Positions 9,425 through 21,246 of a stretch of DNA of 64,000 bases are shown here, piece after piece. The first letter of the stretch is position 1; every line of letters begins with the position of its first letter. Both the position numbers and the translations under genes were made by a program. The notes under the pieces are model-generated. The model searched no databases. It was given only the letters and a program-made list of their open reading frames with translations, and was not told the DNA's origin. This DNA comes from Immersiella caudata (taxonomy: Eukaryota > Ascomycota > Sordariomycetes > Sordariales > Lasiosphaeriaceae), in contig JAULSU010000005.1 of the NCBI GenBank assembly GCA_030512335.1, positions 1,178,001-1,242,000 of the forward strand. The letters run 5' to 3'.

Positions 9425-12383
9425 ATGGGCGACTTCCAAATTGGACGACTGCAAGCCGCTCTTGCCAATGCCACGAACGAGGTCACTGTTGCAGCGGCGA
9501 ACATCAATTTCGACTTTTGCCTCGTCAAGTACGACGCACCAAAGGAATATCACCCGATCGGAGCTCTCCTGTCCATGAGACGCAAGGAAGATGCAGAGAG
9601 CGGGAAGAGCCATGTCACGGCCCGCCGTCTGGCTGCTCTGTTCCAGAACATTTGCCCCGACACACCAAATCTCATCGCAGCATACGGCCAGCGCGTCTCG
9701 GAAATCTCAAAAGCAGCAACGAATGACGGCCAGGCATCGCATTTTGCGAATTCCATGTTCTCCCAGTTCGCAGGCATTGATGCGACCTCGATATGGGCAG
9801 CAGCCACGTCATCCGACACAGCCGCAGGAGGCGCGTTGCATGTCCACTTGCTCGCTAGCATGCTCGCCAAAATGTGGACACCTCCAGAGGCCGTGTCCAT
9901 CTGGGACGAACTTGTCAAAGAAAGACGGCGAGTCGTCGCTGACCAGCTCGAACGAGGCGAGTCGCTCCCGTTCTCGCTCGCTACGGCTGCCGCGCAGCAA
10001 GACATCCCGCGTGCGCAGCTTGCAGAGTGGGACGCTAGCGCCAGAGCCTGGCTTCAGACGGCGGACTCGCACATGACGAAGCAACAAACCCAACTTCGCT
10101 TGATCTTGCGCAACATCGAGATGCCTGTCGATCGGACCGCCACGCTCTATTCCAGCGTCCTTGAAGCCTGGGTCACCGCATTGACCGTGATGGAGAGGCT
10201 GGTGTCCGGCATTCCCCAGGAAGTGCAGAACGGTGCGGCCCTGCTCGGCCTGGCAGCGTGGCATCTGTATCCCGACATGCATGTCTTCGGGATGCGCAAT
10301 ACCGAGGTGAAAATGCAGGACTCTTTGGTCAAGCCTGGAGGAGTTTTGACGCTGGGTTGCTCCCAAGGGTCACCAACCGCATCGACAGCCGGAATCACTT
10401 GGTCGCTATCGCTCTCACATCTGAAATTCTACGGACGGCCCGTGGAAAGAGGGGGCTTTATCCACAGCGATCCCACGCACTTGTCGTTTCGAGAGCTCGT
10501 GCAGGTTACGTTGGGCTGCGTTGCGACGCGATGGAGGATATCCATTGCTCAGATGCCGGTATTCGCTGCAGTGTTGTCCGCCATGGCAAGGACTGATCTC
10601 CAATATCGAAGTGACGAAGTAAATTATTACAAAATAAAGCCAGATCTCGCCGCCGGACTTGGGCTGCTGGCCGAAGCAGCAGAGGCATACAATCGCGACC
10701 CTGAAGTAATGGCGCCACTATTCAACCTCGGAGTCAATCGCCCGAAATTTATACCACCCGGCTCGGACTTGAAATCTGGTGCATTTGAGCCATTTCCTGG
10801 GCTTCTTCACCCCTCTGAGTTTATCAACCTACTGAAAGGGCCAAACGCCCGCGTTCTGTTCCTCAGGAGAATTGCGTGTCGTCATCTAGATGCTAAACAG
10901 CCGGAATTTGCCGATTGCATCATCAGATACGACACACCGGAGGGCGGAAAGTCCGCATGGGCATCGGTTCTCCCGGCGAAAGCCCTCAGACGTGGCACGC
11001 GATCTACTCAAAACGAACCCCAAGACCACCTTCGCTGGGACGACCCAGAACCAACCAAGCTACCCTCTGAGCATCACTATATGACAGCTGCGGATGCTCG
11101 GGCCCGCTTCTTGGAAGATGGGCCCTTTGTTGTCAGAACTGAAGGCAAGAAAAGGGTGCGACTGGTCGCTTGGTTTGGCTCACCGCAGGCCTTCATCTTT
11201 GTGAAGCACTTCCCAGCACGGCCAGCGCTGTCCGTTCCAAACATCGACCTAGAGGACTTACTTTGGGCCCTTGAGGCCGGCCATCTACCGGAGATGCGCA
11301 TGAGATGGGGCCCAGGGGTGTGTACCGCCGGCCTGTTAGCCGCTGCCCACCAGGTTGTGTTCAAACACGTTTCGACCAGCAGCCCCTTGATCCAGCTTCA
11401 AACCCTACTCCGGCCACTCGTTGCTGCCAAATGGGCAAACGACCTTGGAGCCTTCGAAACAAAGAAGCCTGACAGGGGTTACATGGAAAGCCCTGGGCTC
11501 CGGTTAGCGACAAGCATCATTTCGTACTTTATCTCCGACTGCGATATATATCCAGTGGACATCCCACTCAATGTTTGTGGTGTTTCTATGGGAGACTCGC
11601 TCTACATCCCGGCAAAGGTAAGCGCCTCATACCCTCCCTCCTTGCTAGGTAAGATCTATTTGTCAGAGAGACATAGTGCCCTACCTGCACCTCACTTTTT
11701 AATCGGCTCAGTCAAACCTACTAACACTACGGGGATATATCTAGTTAACCAACGACCCTTTCGACGAGCAAGCCAGCGATGCATTTGTTCGAGTGCTCGG
11801 TAATATCGGCCGGCCAGGATTCGTCATGTTTTCTTCAGTGTGCGGCCCGGTCATGTCTAATCCAAGCGAGACATCTTGGAGGGTGCTTAACAAGAAGGGC
11901 TTTGACGGGCGGCCGGAGAACACCTTCAGAACAACATCTATGCATTTGTCCTTCACTGACTGGGAGAGACCCATTTCCGAACCTGGCGCAGACGGGATCA
12001 AGGATGCTCAACTTCTCAGGATGGAGTCTTTTATCTCTATCCGCGATGCTGGCCGGTGGGTTGGCGATGTTGACATTCTCACCGCCCTTCGAGATGAGAG
12101 AGTCTGCAGGCTGCCTCCGCAAAACGCATGCACACACGGCAAAATTGAAAGGTTGGAAAATGTCTTGGTTTCGGTCGAGTCGTGGGATGAACTTCGCGAC
12201 TCCCATTCCGGAAACGTCGTTGTGAGGGCTTTTGGCAATTGGGTGGCCCGCCTGGCGGTTGCAGCCTTTCTTTCACAGGGGGTGTTGAGAGGCGATTTTC
12301 AGATTCAGCACATAATTATCTGCCCGGATCAGGTTTGCTGGAAATGCACGGAGAGTTTCCAGGCCTGCGTGTTTATCTACTAG
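9425..12383 (+). CDS. Conserved fungal protein of unknown function (943 aa)
   Basis: Exons 9425-11617 and 11745-12383 around a 127-nt intron (CTAAC branch site near 11720) give 943 residues. The N-terminus contains VTVAAANINFDFCLVKYDAP followed by HVTARRLAALFQNICPDTPN and AYGQRVSEIS, a pattern I associate with long uncharacterised proteins of Pezizomycotina, but I cannot assign a domain or catalytic site. The protein has no signal peptide and no clear transmembrane segment; it is mixed alpha/beta with Trp-rich stretches (GLAAWHLYPDMHVFG). The ATG at 9425 has a good context (CATCATGG). It is divergent from the HeLo-like/ankyrin gene, and shared regulation is possible but not shown. Confidence 0.75.
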
Positions 12384-12453
12384 GACATACCTAGGCACCT
12401 AGGTAGTGAGGAATGACAGTTTGGGATGTGGAAACGGAAAGCTTCTTCCAGGT

Positions 12454-12544
12454 TGTCAGAAAGAAAGGGTTCCAGCCAAAGCTGAGCTAAGCTCCGGTGT
12501 GGCGATCCGGGCTGGAAAAAGAGCTCAGGAGAGCTGAACTGACA
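12454..12544. repeat. Possible short inverted-repeat element (weak)
   Basis: A 91-bp segment opens with TGTCAGAAAGAAAGGGTTC and closes with CTGACA. The first 20 bases closely resemble one end of the elements at 44593-44832 and 59240-59474. Internally CCAGCC and GGCTGG can pair. The rest does not align with the longer copies, so this may be a deletion derivative or coincidence. Confidence 0.3.
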
Positions 12545-12604
12545 AGGTCGGTTCAGCAGGCACTGCCACTACCTGCTACTGATGTTGCCAGCGCTTCCAG
12601 GTAG

Positions 12605-12745
12605 AAAGTTAATAAAAAAAAAAAAAAAAAGTAAAATTATTAGTCCTAGTTATAAAGAAAGAGTTACAACTTAAATACACAGCTGTTTTTCATATTAATA
12701 CGGTTAAATTAAATATCTTTACATTTTTTCACACAAGGGCCCCTT
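12605..12745. repeat. AT-rich relic segment
   Basis: About 140 bp composed almost only of A and T, including a 17-A run, embedded in GC-rich DNA. The abrupt compositional change is what a C-to-T mutated repeat remnant looks like, but no element can be identified. Confidence 0.4.
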
Positions 12746-14101
12746 TGAATAAATCAATGCTTAAGTATTGATGATGTTGACTCATGACGGGAGAAGTGGT
12801 GACATTAAACGCGGTTTAGCTACCACATTATTTTGTCCTGGTTTGAAGCTGGCGTGGGCCTTGAGAGACAAAGCGGATGTGTAGCTGGAACGTTCACCCT
12901 CCATCAAATCAGCTGAAGAGGGGTCTCGAACACATCGCAAAGCTGCCCCTCTACTGTCAAAACAACCCCGCCTCCAAGCGAACGACGGCAGTTTCCAACC
13001 ATCACTCTGAATCGGGTTCCCAATGCAGCACCCATCACACCCTCCTCCTAGTGGCTGCGATAGTCTGCTTTCTCGACGTATCATATCAAGCGAGGCTGCA
13101 ACAAGATCACATCTCCGACCGAAATGCCGCCAATAAGCGTTGCGACATCTCAGCAGACCGATGAGATGGTGCTTCAGCCCTACGGCAACCTGTCGGCGCA
13201 CCAACCCCTCCACACCAAAAAGCAAAGAAGCAGGTGTGAAATGGGTGTTCACCCAATGACAGCTCCGGCCCGAGATCTCAGCAGCGCATAGCCGATACAG
13301 CCTTGAGAAGAGAGCCTAGACCGGCTAAAGATGGGCGAATCATCTTTCGTCGGTAAGGTCGAACGGTGAAGGTTTGCTCGAGCTGCGACCGCCTTTGCCC
13401 GGTCCCCTCGAGTTGGAAGGATAGGACGCCACAAACTTGCCGAAGAGACGGCAGATCCGCACATTGACCAATTGACATCTAAAGATCCAGCCCTACATGA
13501 GTTCAGTAGGTTACACGCGACGTCAAGCCAAGCTGTCACTCACCCCTTCCCGAGCTCTATCTCTACCACCACCACACAGAAGATGAACCCGTTCTGGGCC
13601 TCCGCCAGGCTGGAGTTGCAGCAAAAGAAACGGGTGTCGAAGTGAGATGGTCACTCCCTTTCCCGATCTGGCCGTCTCGCTCTCGTCACCAGACACACAT
13701 GTGGCTTCGGTAGCCAAGCTGAGCAACCATCGTCGGCGTAAGAGTTCCACTTGTCATCTGCATCAAGTAGTATTCATCACCCGGTCAGCGGGAAGAAGCG
13801 GCATGCCACTCAGATCCCCGCTTGCGTCCGGGAGCACCGCATGCGCATACCCCCAAGCTAGACTTTCCTTGGCTTCCTGATATTGGAAAGGAGGGGCTGA
13901 GTGTGTGGTGTGCGCTGGAGTGGGGGTAGCACGCGGCCGCTTAGTCGGCGAGGACAGAACCGAGATCAGAATCCCGAAGTCTGCCAGCGATTAAAGGTCA
14001 ATGGCATAAATACCAGTATCCCTCCAAATCGTCAGAGATTTCAAGCTCACTTTGCAAGTTACTTCACAGCACCCTTCCATTCCCGTACCTTCAAAACACC
14101 T

Positions 14102-14115
14102 CCCCCCCCCCCCCC
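14102..14115 (+). repeat. Homopolymer C14 in subtilisin leader
   Basis: Run of 14 C about 43 nt upstream of the subtilisin start codon, probably in its 5' UTR or core promoter. Such runs vary in length by slippage. Confidence 0.6.
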
Positions 14116-14158
14116 GTACACTGTCTCAAGCCCAACTCCATCCACGAATCCCTTCACC

Positions 14159-15578
14159 ATGTCTTCCGAGACCGAATCTCTCATTGTGCCAGGCCAATGG
14201 ATCGTCCGTCTCAAGCAGAACGTTGGAGGCAGCTCGCAGGCCCGTCACATGTCCTTTGTGAGCGCGCGTACCGCCGATGTGACGCCCTTCAACTGTGAGG
14301 TCCACCACGAGTTTGATCTTGACGAGGCCCGGGCATATTCCGCCTCGTTTGACGAAGCCACAAAGGAAGAGCTCGAGAAGTCGATCGAGGTAGGTCGTCC
14401 ACACCATATTCGACTCGCGTCGTTGACACAGATCAGGTCGATTCGGTTGAGCCGGTCCAACTCTACCGCCATGTTTCCGTGAAGACGCAGGACAACGTTC
14501 CTTGGGGCCTCGCTCGGATCTCCAGCGGCGCCAAGGTCTCCGCGAACGGGCCTTACAGGTACAAGTGGAACGACACCTCTAGCGGAAAAGGAGTCATCGC
14601 CTATGTCATTGACACCGGAATCAACCCCGATCATGTCTCCTTTGGCGGCCGGGCCACCAGGGGCCCAAAGTTTGTGACAGATCCCGTTCCCACCACCGTC
14701 ACCAGCGAGGAAGACATCAATGGCCATGGCACCCATTGTGCCGGCACCATCGGATCGAATGACTACGGTGTTGCCAAGGATGTCGAGATTGTTGGCGTCA
14801 AGGTGTTCAACGACCTTCCCGATAGGCACCGGCTTTCTGGAGCGACTAATGCCGATATCATGGCCGCCCTGGACTGGGTAGTGAAGGAGTTCCAGCGCCA
14901 CAACCAGCCGTCGGTGGTGAACCTCAGCCTCGGCGGTGGTATCAGCGACGCACTTGACAATACAGTTGCCGCCGCTGTGCGGGCCGGAGTGGTCGTTTGC
15001 TGCGCCGCCGGAAACGCCGGTCCGCCAACATTTGTTCCTGTACGTCCTCCAGTACTTGACGTGGGTCGTTGCTGACATCCAGCCAGAGAGACGCCGCGAC
15101 AACCTCGCCCGCGAGAACACCTCTTGCCATCACTGTAGCCGCCAGCGATGTCAATGATTCGATTGCCGACTTCAGCTACTTCGGAAAGCGTAAGTCAGAA
15201 CTCAAACTAAAGAGCCAGATGTTGTTCTAACGACGAGAATAGTGATTGACGTCATCGCCCCGGGTGTTGACATCCTATCGACCTGGCCTGGGCCTAAGAA
15301 CACCGAGACGAACACCATCAGCGGAACCTCAATGGGTACGTCATGTCATTTGCGTGAATGAGATGAATGCTAATGCCGAGACCCTCGTAGCCTGCCCCCA
15401 CGTCGTAGGTGTCGTCGCCAGCATCCTCAGCGACCCCAAGGTTGTCGACAAGACGCCCTTCAATGTCGTCTCGGAGCTCTTGATCCTCTCTGACAAGAAC
15501 AAAATCGGCGGTCTCACTGCGACTCCTGCTCCGAACAAGACAAAGACAGTCAACGCCCTTGCTCAGACACCGCTCTAG
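14159..15578 (+). CDS. Subtilisin-family serine protease (S8), no signal peptide
   Basis: Five exons (14159-14389, 14437-15039, 15087-15189, 15243-15335, 15391-15578) encode 405 residues. Residues 8-80 look like an I9-type propeptide (LIVPGQWIVRLKQNV at the start). The catalytic set is complete: Asp136 in YVIDTGIN, His174 in NGHGTHCAG, oxyanion Asn270 in AGNAG and Ser342 in SGTSMACPH. Splicing restores the catalytic Ser block exactly (GTSM then ACPH). The protein lacks a signal peptide and starts MSSETESLIVPG, unlike secreted proteinase K homologues, so an intracellular place is inferred. The third junction (15039/15087) is the least certain; my model leaves PPTFVP next to AGNAG. It stands alone with ample flanking DNA. 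Confidence 0.82.
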
Positions 15579-17248
15579 TGGAAGGAAAGCTCAGGCTGGA
15601 GAAGTGCAACTTTTCCGGGTGGATTCTGTTTCTTCTCGCTAAGGAGTATGGTGTTGGTAATCGAGCGGTCTGTCCGAGAGTCCCTGAATTGGCGGAAACG
15701 ATATCTGGTACGGGCTTCTGCGGTTCCACGTCGCGAGCCTCGTTCCTTATTGTCAGATGAAAATAGACCGCGCATTGGCTCATTCTCACATGGCCATCAT
15801 GGTGTCACCGTAAGGCATGTAACAGCCCGGAATCGGGGATTTGAACCTCGATATTTTTGTGCAATGTTCTCTCCCTAGCATTGCAAAGCCCTTCGTAGTG
15901 GTGTGATTGCTGATGAGAGGCAGTCATCGCGGTGGTGTGATGAGTCTTGGCGGACGACGTTTGGCGAGACCCACAAACGACCCCCACATGCTCGAACAAC
16001 TTCGTCCCATCTTGAACCGAGCAACGGAGTTGGGAAATTGCATACATCGTGAATATTGCCACCGCTTGATTGGAGAATGACGTACGCAAGATTACGGGAA
16101 GTTTGTCGGACGATGGATTGGGGAAGAGGAATCGCTCGCCAGAAACAGAGAGGAGCGCCTCTCGGACACCTCTCGAATCCGAAGGAAGGGTGTCAGGATG
16201 CACTTGCCCTGTGAAGTGCAACGCACAACGTCCGGAGATGTGCATTCGCAGCACCAAGCCTAAACCTTGCAGAGCCAGCGTTTTGCCAGCAAATCATCAA
16301 TTGAGAGCATAGAGGACAACTTGGCAGCTCCCTGGCAGCTCCATGCCTCATATCACTTGTGACCCAAGCAATGTCCCGGATGCACGCAGCAGCCGGAAGC
16401 AATGGAAGCTGAGTTCAGGGACGCCTTCCCATTTCCGTGCAATCCCTCGCCCCTGACGGCGACTGGCAGCTGGCTGCCCCACCAACGTTGCCCCGCTTTC
16501 AACCACGGGTGGAACGGGAAACGAGGCCCCTCGTTCACTGGATGTGTCACTCGAGGTCCAATTGCAAACTGCCAGTCCGCCAAATGGCAGCCAGACACCA
16601 GAAAACACAGCTGCAAGTCGATGCACCGAATACCCAGCTGTTATCGCCCTCATCATAGCAACTGATGGCATTTTTGAGCAGGTCCCGGGGAGCAACGGTG
16701 GCTGGTCCGCAGTGGGTCAGCGCTCGAGCTACCCCAGATTTCCCCGGACTGCCCCCCTGCTGTTGTTATGCAGGGCGCTCGAGCCATGTAGTGGGTACCT
16801 TCGCCCGGTGAGGTCAGGCTGTGGCTCGCCAGCGGCGTCGTGCCATGATGATGTACTCGTCACGCGATCGCTGCCAGGCCGTCAACGTGATCTCTCTGAG
16901 GCATTACCCCGCCCGGTCTGACGAAACAGTTCGAGGCAGGAACGCTGCACCAGCTATTATGGCTGCCTCATCTACCCCTTTCCCCCTCCCGACCTCAGCT
17001 CGCTGCTGTTCTCCTCCTTTCTCTCCAACCCCTCTCTTTGTCCAACACGCAATCACCGCATCGCCACCTTCGTCCACCGGCATCACAAACCGCCGGCCAG
17101 CACCCATAAAGGTACCAATTCCATCACATCCGCAGCCTGTGTTCCCGCCCGCTGCTCTGTTCTCTGCCGCGAGTCTGCCTGCTCACACTGCGTCCCTGCT
17201 GCCAGAATTGACACTCGAGATCATTTGATCCGATCCACAACCACCAAC
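15579..17248. other. Intergenic without recognised gene
   Basis: 1.67 kb. Apart from a tRNA-like T-arm near 15827-15905 I see no coding exon with convincing codon use. The last 300 bp are pyrimidine-rich and probably contain the promoter and 5' UTR of the DUF6699-type gene. Confidence 0.4.
15827..15905 (-). other. tRNA-like 3' arm, probably a relic
   Basis: On the minus strand a B-box-like GGTTCAAATCC sits in a T-arm (4 of 5 stem pairs) followed by ATTCCGGG. It is preceded by a 7-bp hairpin, TGCAATG pairing with CATTGCA over a 12-nt loop. No matching acceptor 5' strand or D-arm was found upstream, so this is not a complete tRNA gene. Confidence 0.25.
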
Positions 17249-17980
17249 ATGTCGGAACCTCTCACCAAGGTCGACTCCGCCGTCCAAGGCCTCTCGTCCT
17301 CTCCCCCAAAGGAGACCAAGCACAGGCGAGCAAGCTCCAGCGCCAATGGCGTCATGAACATCAATGACCTGGGTACGTTGCCTACGGTACCCCTCTTTTC
17401 CGGATGCTCCGGCCAGCAGCTGACAGACCTCTTTCATTGCAGAGGCTTCAGGGACTGAGATTGCGGTCGCACCGGAGACCCAAAGGCTGGGATGGTATGT
17501 TTCCCTCACTGCCGATCCCCTCCTGCCGCCAAGGCTGCCCTCCCCGCCATGCTTGCCGGCTGGGACTGACAATTGGCCAGGAAAATCAACACGTCTCCTA
17601 CAACAGTAGATGACAAAGAGTTCCTCAAGAAGGTGCTCACAACGCCACCAGTCAAGAAGATTGACCTCCACTTCCCCCTCGGACTCGAGGTAACAGCACG
17701 GAACCTCAAAGGAGTAACCATCAAGGACGCGCTGGACGCGATCCACAAGCAATTCAAGAAGAGGGTGAGTCTCTATCGCGCTCTGAGTATCGAATCCATC
17801 GCTGACACCGGGCGCAAGGCCGATGACGAGCTTGACCTGCCCTACCTTGCAGGATTCGAGTGGGACAAGGAGGAGTCGTGGACACGGTTGGTCGTGCACC
17901 TGCGCAAGGATGCAGGCCAGACCGGCTTCGGCGGTGGCGGCGGCAAGAAGAAGAAGAACAAGGACAAGACCGACGAGTAA
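17249..17980 (+). CDS. Small DUF6699-type protein
   Basis: Four exons (17249-17372, 17443-17494, 17581-17764, 17819-17980) encode 173 residues. The middle reads INTSPTTVDDKEF, then KKIDLHFPLGLEVTARN and VTIKDALDAIHKQFKKR, followed by DDELDLPYLAGFEWDKEE. This resembles the DUF6699 family of small fungal proteins, whose biochemical role is unknown to me. The N-terminus is Ser-rich and disordered, and the C-terminus ends in a Gly run and a Lys-rich tail (KKKKNKDK), possibly a nuclear or nucleic-acid-binding tail. The last intron uses an AAG acceptor in front of GCCGATGACGAG; the alternative acceptor at CTTGCAG would delete the conserved DDELDLPYLA block, so I prefer the former. Confidence 0.75.
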
Positions 17981-18952
17981 TGAACGACACGCTCCCACAC
18001 TCCGCTGGTATCTATTCCAATATGTCAGTCTTATCTTTTTGTCATCGGTGTTCGGCCGTCTGCCTGTCGAATTCGGTAGAATGGAATATTGTGATAGATG
18101 AACAAACGGAAAGCAATGTCTGGCCGCCTGGTCGGCAAGAATATGGAACTCATTGGTGGTGACGAGGGTGTCTGAACTTGGTGTCAGACGTGCTCGTCTC
18201 CAGGCAAATCGGACGGTGCTGGGAACGCTTGGGCGAGGACGGCTGCTGCCAGGTCCTCCAATATACAATATTCCCAGCCAAATCTTGATGTTTTCGTGCT
18301 GTGAGCAATTTGACTCCATTGGCATCTGATGACGCTATGCCAGAGTGGCCCGATACCGCCGGAATTGGGTGGGTAGTGCGGGGTCGAGAGCATCATCGGT
18401 CGGATCCTGGGGCGATCGAGCAATTGTACCTGCAGTCAATGGCGATTGCCACGCATTCCCCCTGCCAAGTAAACTTGTCACCTCAATTGCATCTGCTCGC
18501 TTTCTCCTGCCGGTGTCTCTTGAATATTTTCCCCACGACTGGCGACAGAGGAGGTGTCGTCGTTGGTGGAGTGACTGCGGCCCCACCGCTGGGAAGAGCT
18601 AACCCGAAACCCCACCAGAAGCAAAGGCCGCTGATGTCCACGGGTGCTGTCGGCTACTGTCGGCCCCGGCTGCCTGGGTTGCGGAATTGACGCGGTCGGA
18701 GCTTGCGAAACAGCTTTCGCACCTGCTGCAGCAGGAAAGGACCAACGCGATGACGGCACAAAGGGCGCTGGTGTGTGGCTCCCGGCGCAAGTCTCGGGAA
18801 TTGGACACTTGAAGTGGGCTGTGGAGAGATTCCGCCGCTACCTTTAAGATGGCTTCACCGACGCCGTCCCGAGCTGCGCCCGCACTCTTCTGTCCCTACC
18901 ATCTTTATTTCGACCGTCGAGCCATCCCCAACCTCGTCGACCTATCGTGAGC
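17981..18952. promoter_or_regulatory. Intergenic / hgd upstream region
   Basis: About 970 bp between two genes on the same strand. No coding signal; the last stretch before 18953 is probably the homogentisate dioxygenase promoter and leader. Confidence 0.4.
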
Positions 18953-20427
18953 ATGCGCGCCACAGACTTCAGCATCAAGGAGAAGTACCGCTACCAGTGC
19001 GGGTTCGATTCCTATCTCGAGTACGTCGTCCCCGACTCCCACCAAGGGCGAGATGTTGGGAGAGACAGGCGCTGACACCAGACTACTACAGATCGGAAGC
19101 CGCTCCGGGAGCGCTCCCCGTCGGCCAGAACTCCCCACAGAAGCCGCCCCTCGGCCTGTACGCCGAGAAGCTCTCCGGTACCGCCTTCACCGCGCCGCGC
19201 CACGAGAACAAGCAGACATGGCTGTACCGCATACTCCCGTCGTGCTCCCACCCGAACTTCGAAGAGCTCCCCGCCGAATCGACCCCCGAGAGCCTCACCG
19301 GCGGCAAGCTACATTATATCCCTAATCAACTACGGTGGGATCCTTTCGATCACGCATCCTCGAAGGCGACCGACTTCGTGTCGGGTTTACACCATCTCGC
19401 CGGAGCCGGCGACCCGACACTCAAACAAGGGCTGGGAATCTACATCTACGCCGCTGCCAAGTCCATGAATGAGCACTCTGCGTTCTACTCTTCAGACGGA
19501 GACCTCCTTATCGTCCCCCAGGAGGGCGCGCTCGACATCCGCACCGAATTCGGCTGGCTCCTCGTGCGCCCCATGGAAATCTGCGTCATCCCCCGTGGCG
19601 TGCGATACCAAGTCCGACTCGCCGACGAGAACCAACCCGCGCGCGGCTACGCCCTAGAGCTCTTCCAAGGGCACTTCCTCCTCCCCGAACTAGGACCCAT
19701 CGGCTCCAACGGCCTCGCCAACGCCCGCGACTTCCAAGCGCCCGCTGCCTGCTTCAGTGAAGACTGCGGCACCACCGGCTTCGACGGCGCCACCTCCTAC
19801 ACCGTCACCGCCAAGTTCAACAACACGCTCTTCACCACCCACCAACCGCACACCCCCTTCGACGTCGTCGCCTGGCACGGCAACTACTATCCCTACAAGT
19901 ACGACCTCGGTCGCTTCAACACCATCGGCTCCATCAGCTACGACCACCCCGACCCGTCCATCTTCACCGTGCTCACGGCCCCCTCGGACCACGTCGGCAC
20001 CGCCATCGCCGACTTTGTCATCTTCCCGCCGCGCTGGCTCGTCGGCGAAGACACGTTCCGCCCGCCGTGGTACCACCGCAACACCATGAGCGAGTTCATG
20101 GGCCTCATCCAAGGCGGGTACGACGCGAAAAAGGGTGGCTCGGGCGGCTTCATTCCCGGCGGGGCGAGCTTGCACAACGTCATGAGCGGGCATGGGCCGG
20201 ATGCGGAGAGCTACGAGGGGGCGAGGAATGCGGAGTTGAAGCCGGCCAAGGTGGGTGATGGGAGCTGTGCGTTTATGTTCGAGAGCTGCTTGATGGTGGG
20301 GGTTACGGAGTGGGGGCTGAATAGGTGTCAGAAGGTGCAGGAGGGGTATAGTGAGCATAGTTGGGGTGGAGTTAAGGTGCATTGGGTGAAGAGGGGAGAG
20401 GGGAGTAGGGGGCATTTGCTGGAGTAG
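18953..20427 (+). CDS. hmgA: Homogentisate 1,2-dioxygenase
   Basis: Opens the ring of homogentisate to maleylacetoacetate in phenylalanine/tyrosine catabolism, using non-haem Fe(II) in the cytosol. Exons 18953-19020 and 19092-20427 encode 467 residues, near the family's usual 440-470. The iron ligands are His351 and Glu357 in WYHRNTMSEFMG and His390 in SGHGPD. Strong family blocks include QCGFDSYL at the N-terminus, LLVRPMEICVIPRGVRYQV in the cupin core and FPPRWLVGEDTFRPPWYH. The start is fixed by the short first exon, which splices to restore FDSYLESEAAPGALPVGQN. Fungi often keep this gene next to fumarylacetoacetase and maleylacetoacetate isomerase genes; neither is present here, so the gene is unclustered within this window. 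Confidence 0.95.
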
Positions 20428-21246
20428 GTGGAAGTTTGTCGGACTGGTGGTTGTGGTGGGATGAAAAGGTGGCGAGCGGGCGATGTTTCCCTCCGTTGAC
20501 GGAGGGGTGTGTAACGGGAGTTTGAACAAACTTGAACGGTGGACAACCAAATTGTACTTTTGTGCATGATCCCGTCCTGATTTTTTATCTTCCTTGCGGT
20601 TCACGGTGCGGGGCTCACGGCAACGGGGGTTTCCAGATTGGGACTTGACATGCTCCTCGTTGCGTGGGCGAACTCGGCTTTCCCGACTGCCGTATCCAGT
20701 GTGTTGACAGAGAGAGTTGCACGACGGGATGTCAGGTGTGGTTGTGCTAACTTGGCTGTTGGACGGAGCGATGTGTGGTAGTGCATGGGACTCTTTTGAC
20801 TCGTGTCATCTTGTTGACGATTGGTGCCCTTCGTGGGCAAACCTGGTGAGATTGATACTACGATGGCGTTGGCGTGGTTGTGTAACGGGGTGTTGGAGGA
20901 CTGAGCGAAGATTGGTCCCTGGTATGGCTTTTGGGAAGGACAGATCAGGGGCTTTTCTTGAGGGATGGCAGTGGCGGCGAGGATGTTCCGGGGGACATAT
21001 GATGTATATACCGAGCGGTCTCCGGTTTTGGGTGAGCTATGAGCGTTACCTGTACGGCTTGAGGGGGTACAATACACATTTTGGGATTGATGTCTACGTT
21101 TTACATCAACCAACGCCGTGTAGAGGTATGCGTCGTCCAACAGGAGTTGACGTCTACCTAGCAGGAACATTTTGCTCAGCAGACTTACATCTCAGCAGCA
21201 GAACCGAGCCACATCCAGACAGCAAAGATAGCAACACTCGCCCAAC
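20428..21246. other. Intergenic
   Basis: About 820 bp. A long open frame on the minus strand (20601-21170) has no recognisable motif and poor codon bias; I do not call it a gene. Confidence 0.35.

Larger units (their letters stand above)
12384..14158. other. Intergenic, partly AT-rich
   Basis: 1.77 kb between the 943-aa gene and the subtilisin gene. It holds a possible short inverted-repeat element (12454-12544), a sharply AT-rich segment (12605-12745) and a 14-C run just upstream of the subtilisin start. Open frames in the rest lack codon bias and conserved motifs. Confidence 0.4.

Noticed and set aside
20601..21170. 189-codon minus-strand open frame downstream of homogentisate dioxygenase
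   Set aside because: No recognisable domain, composition like translated non-coding DNA, no intron signals.
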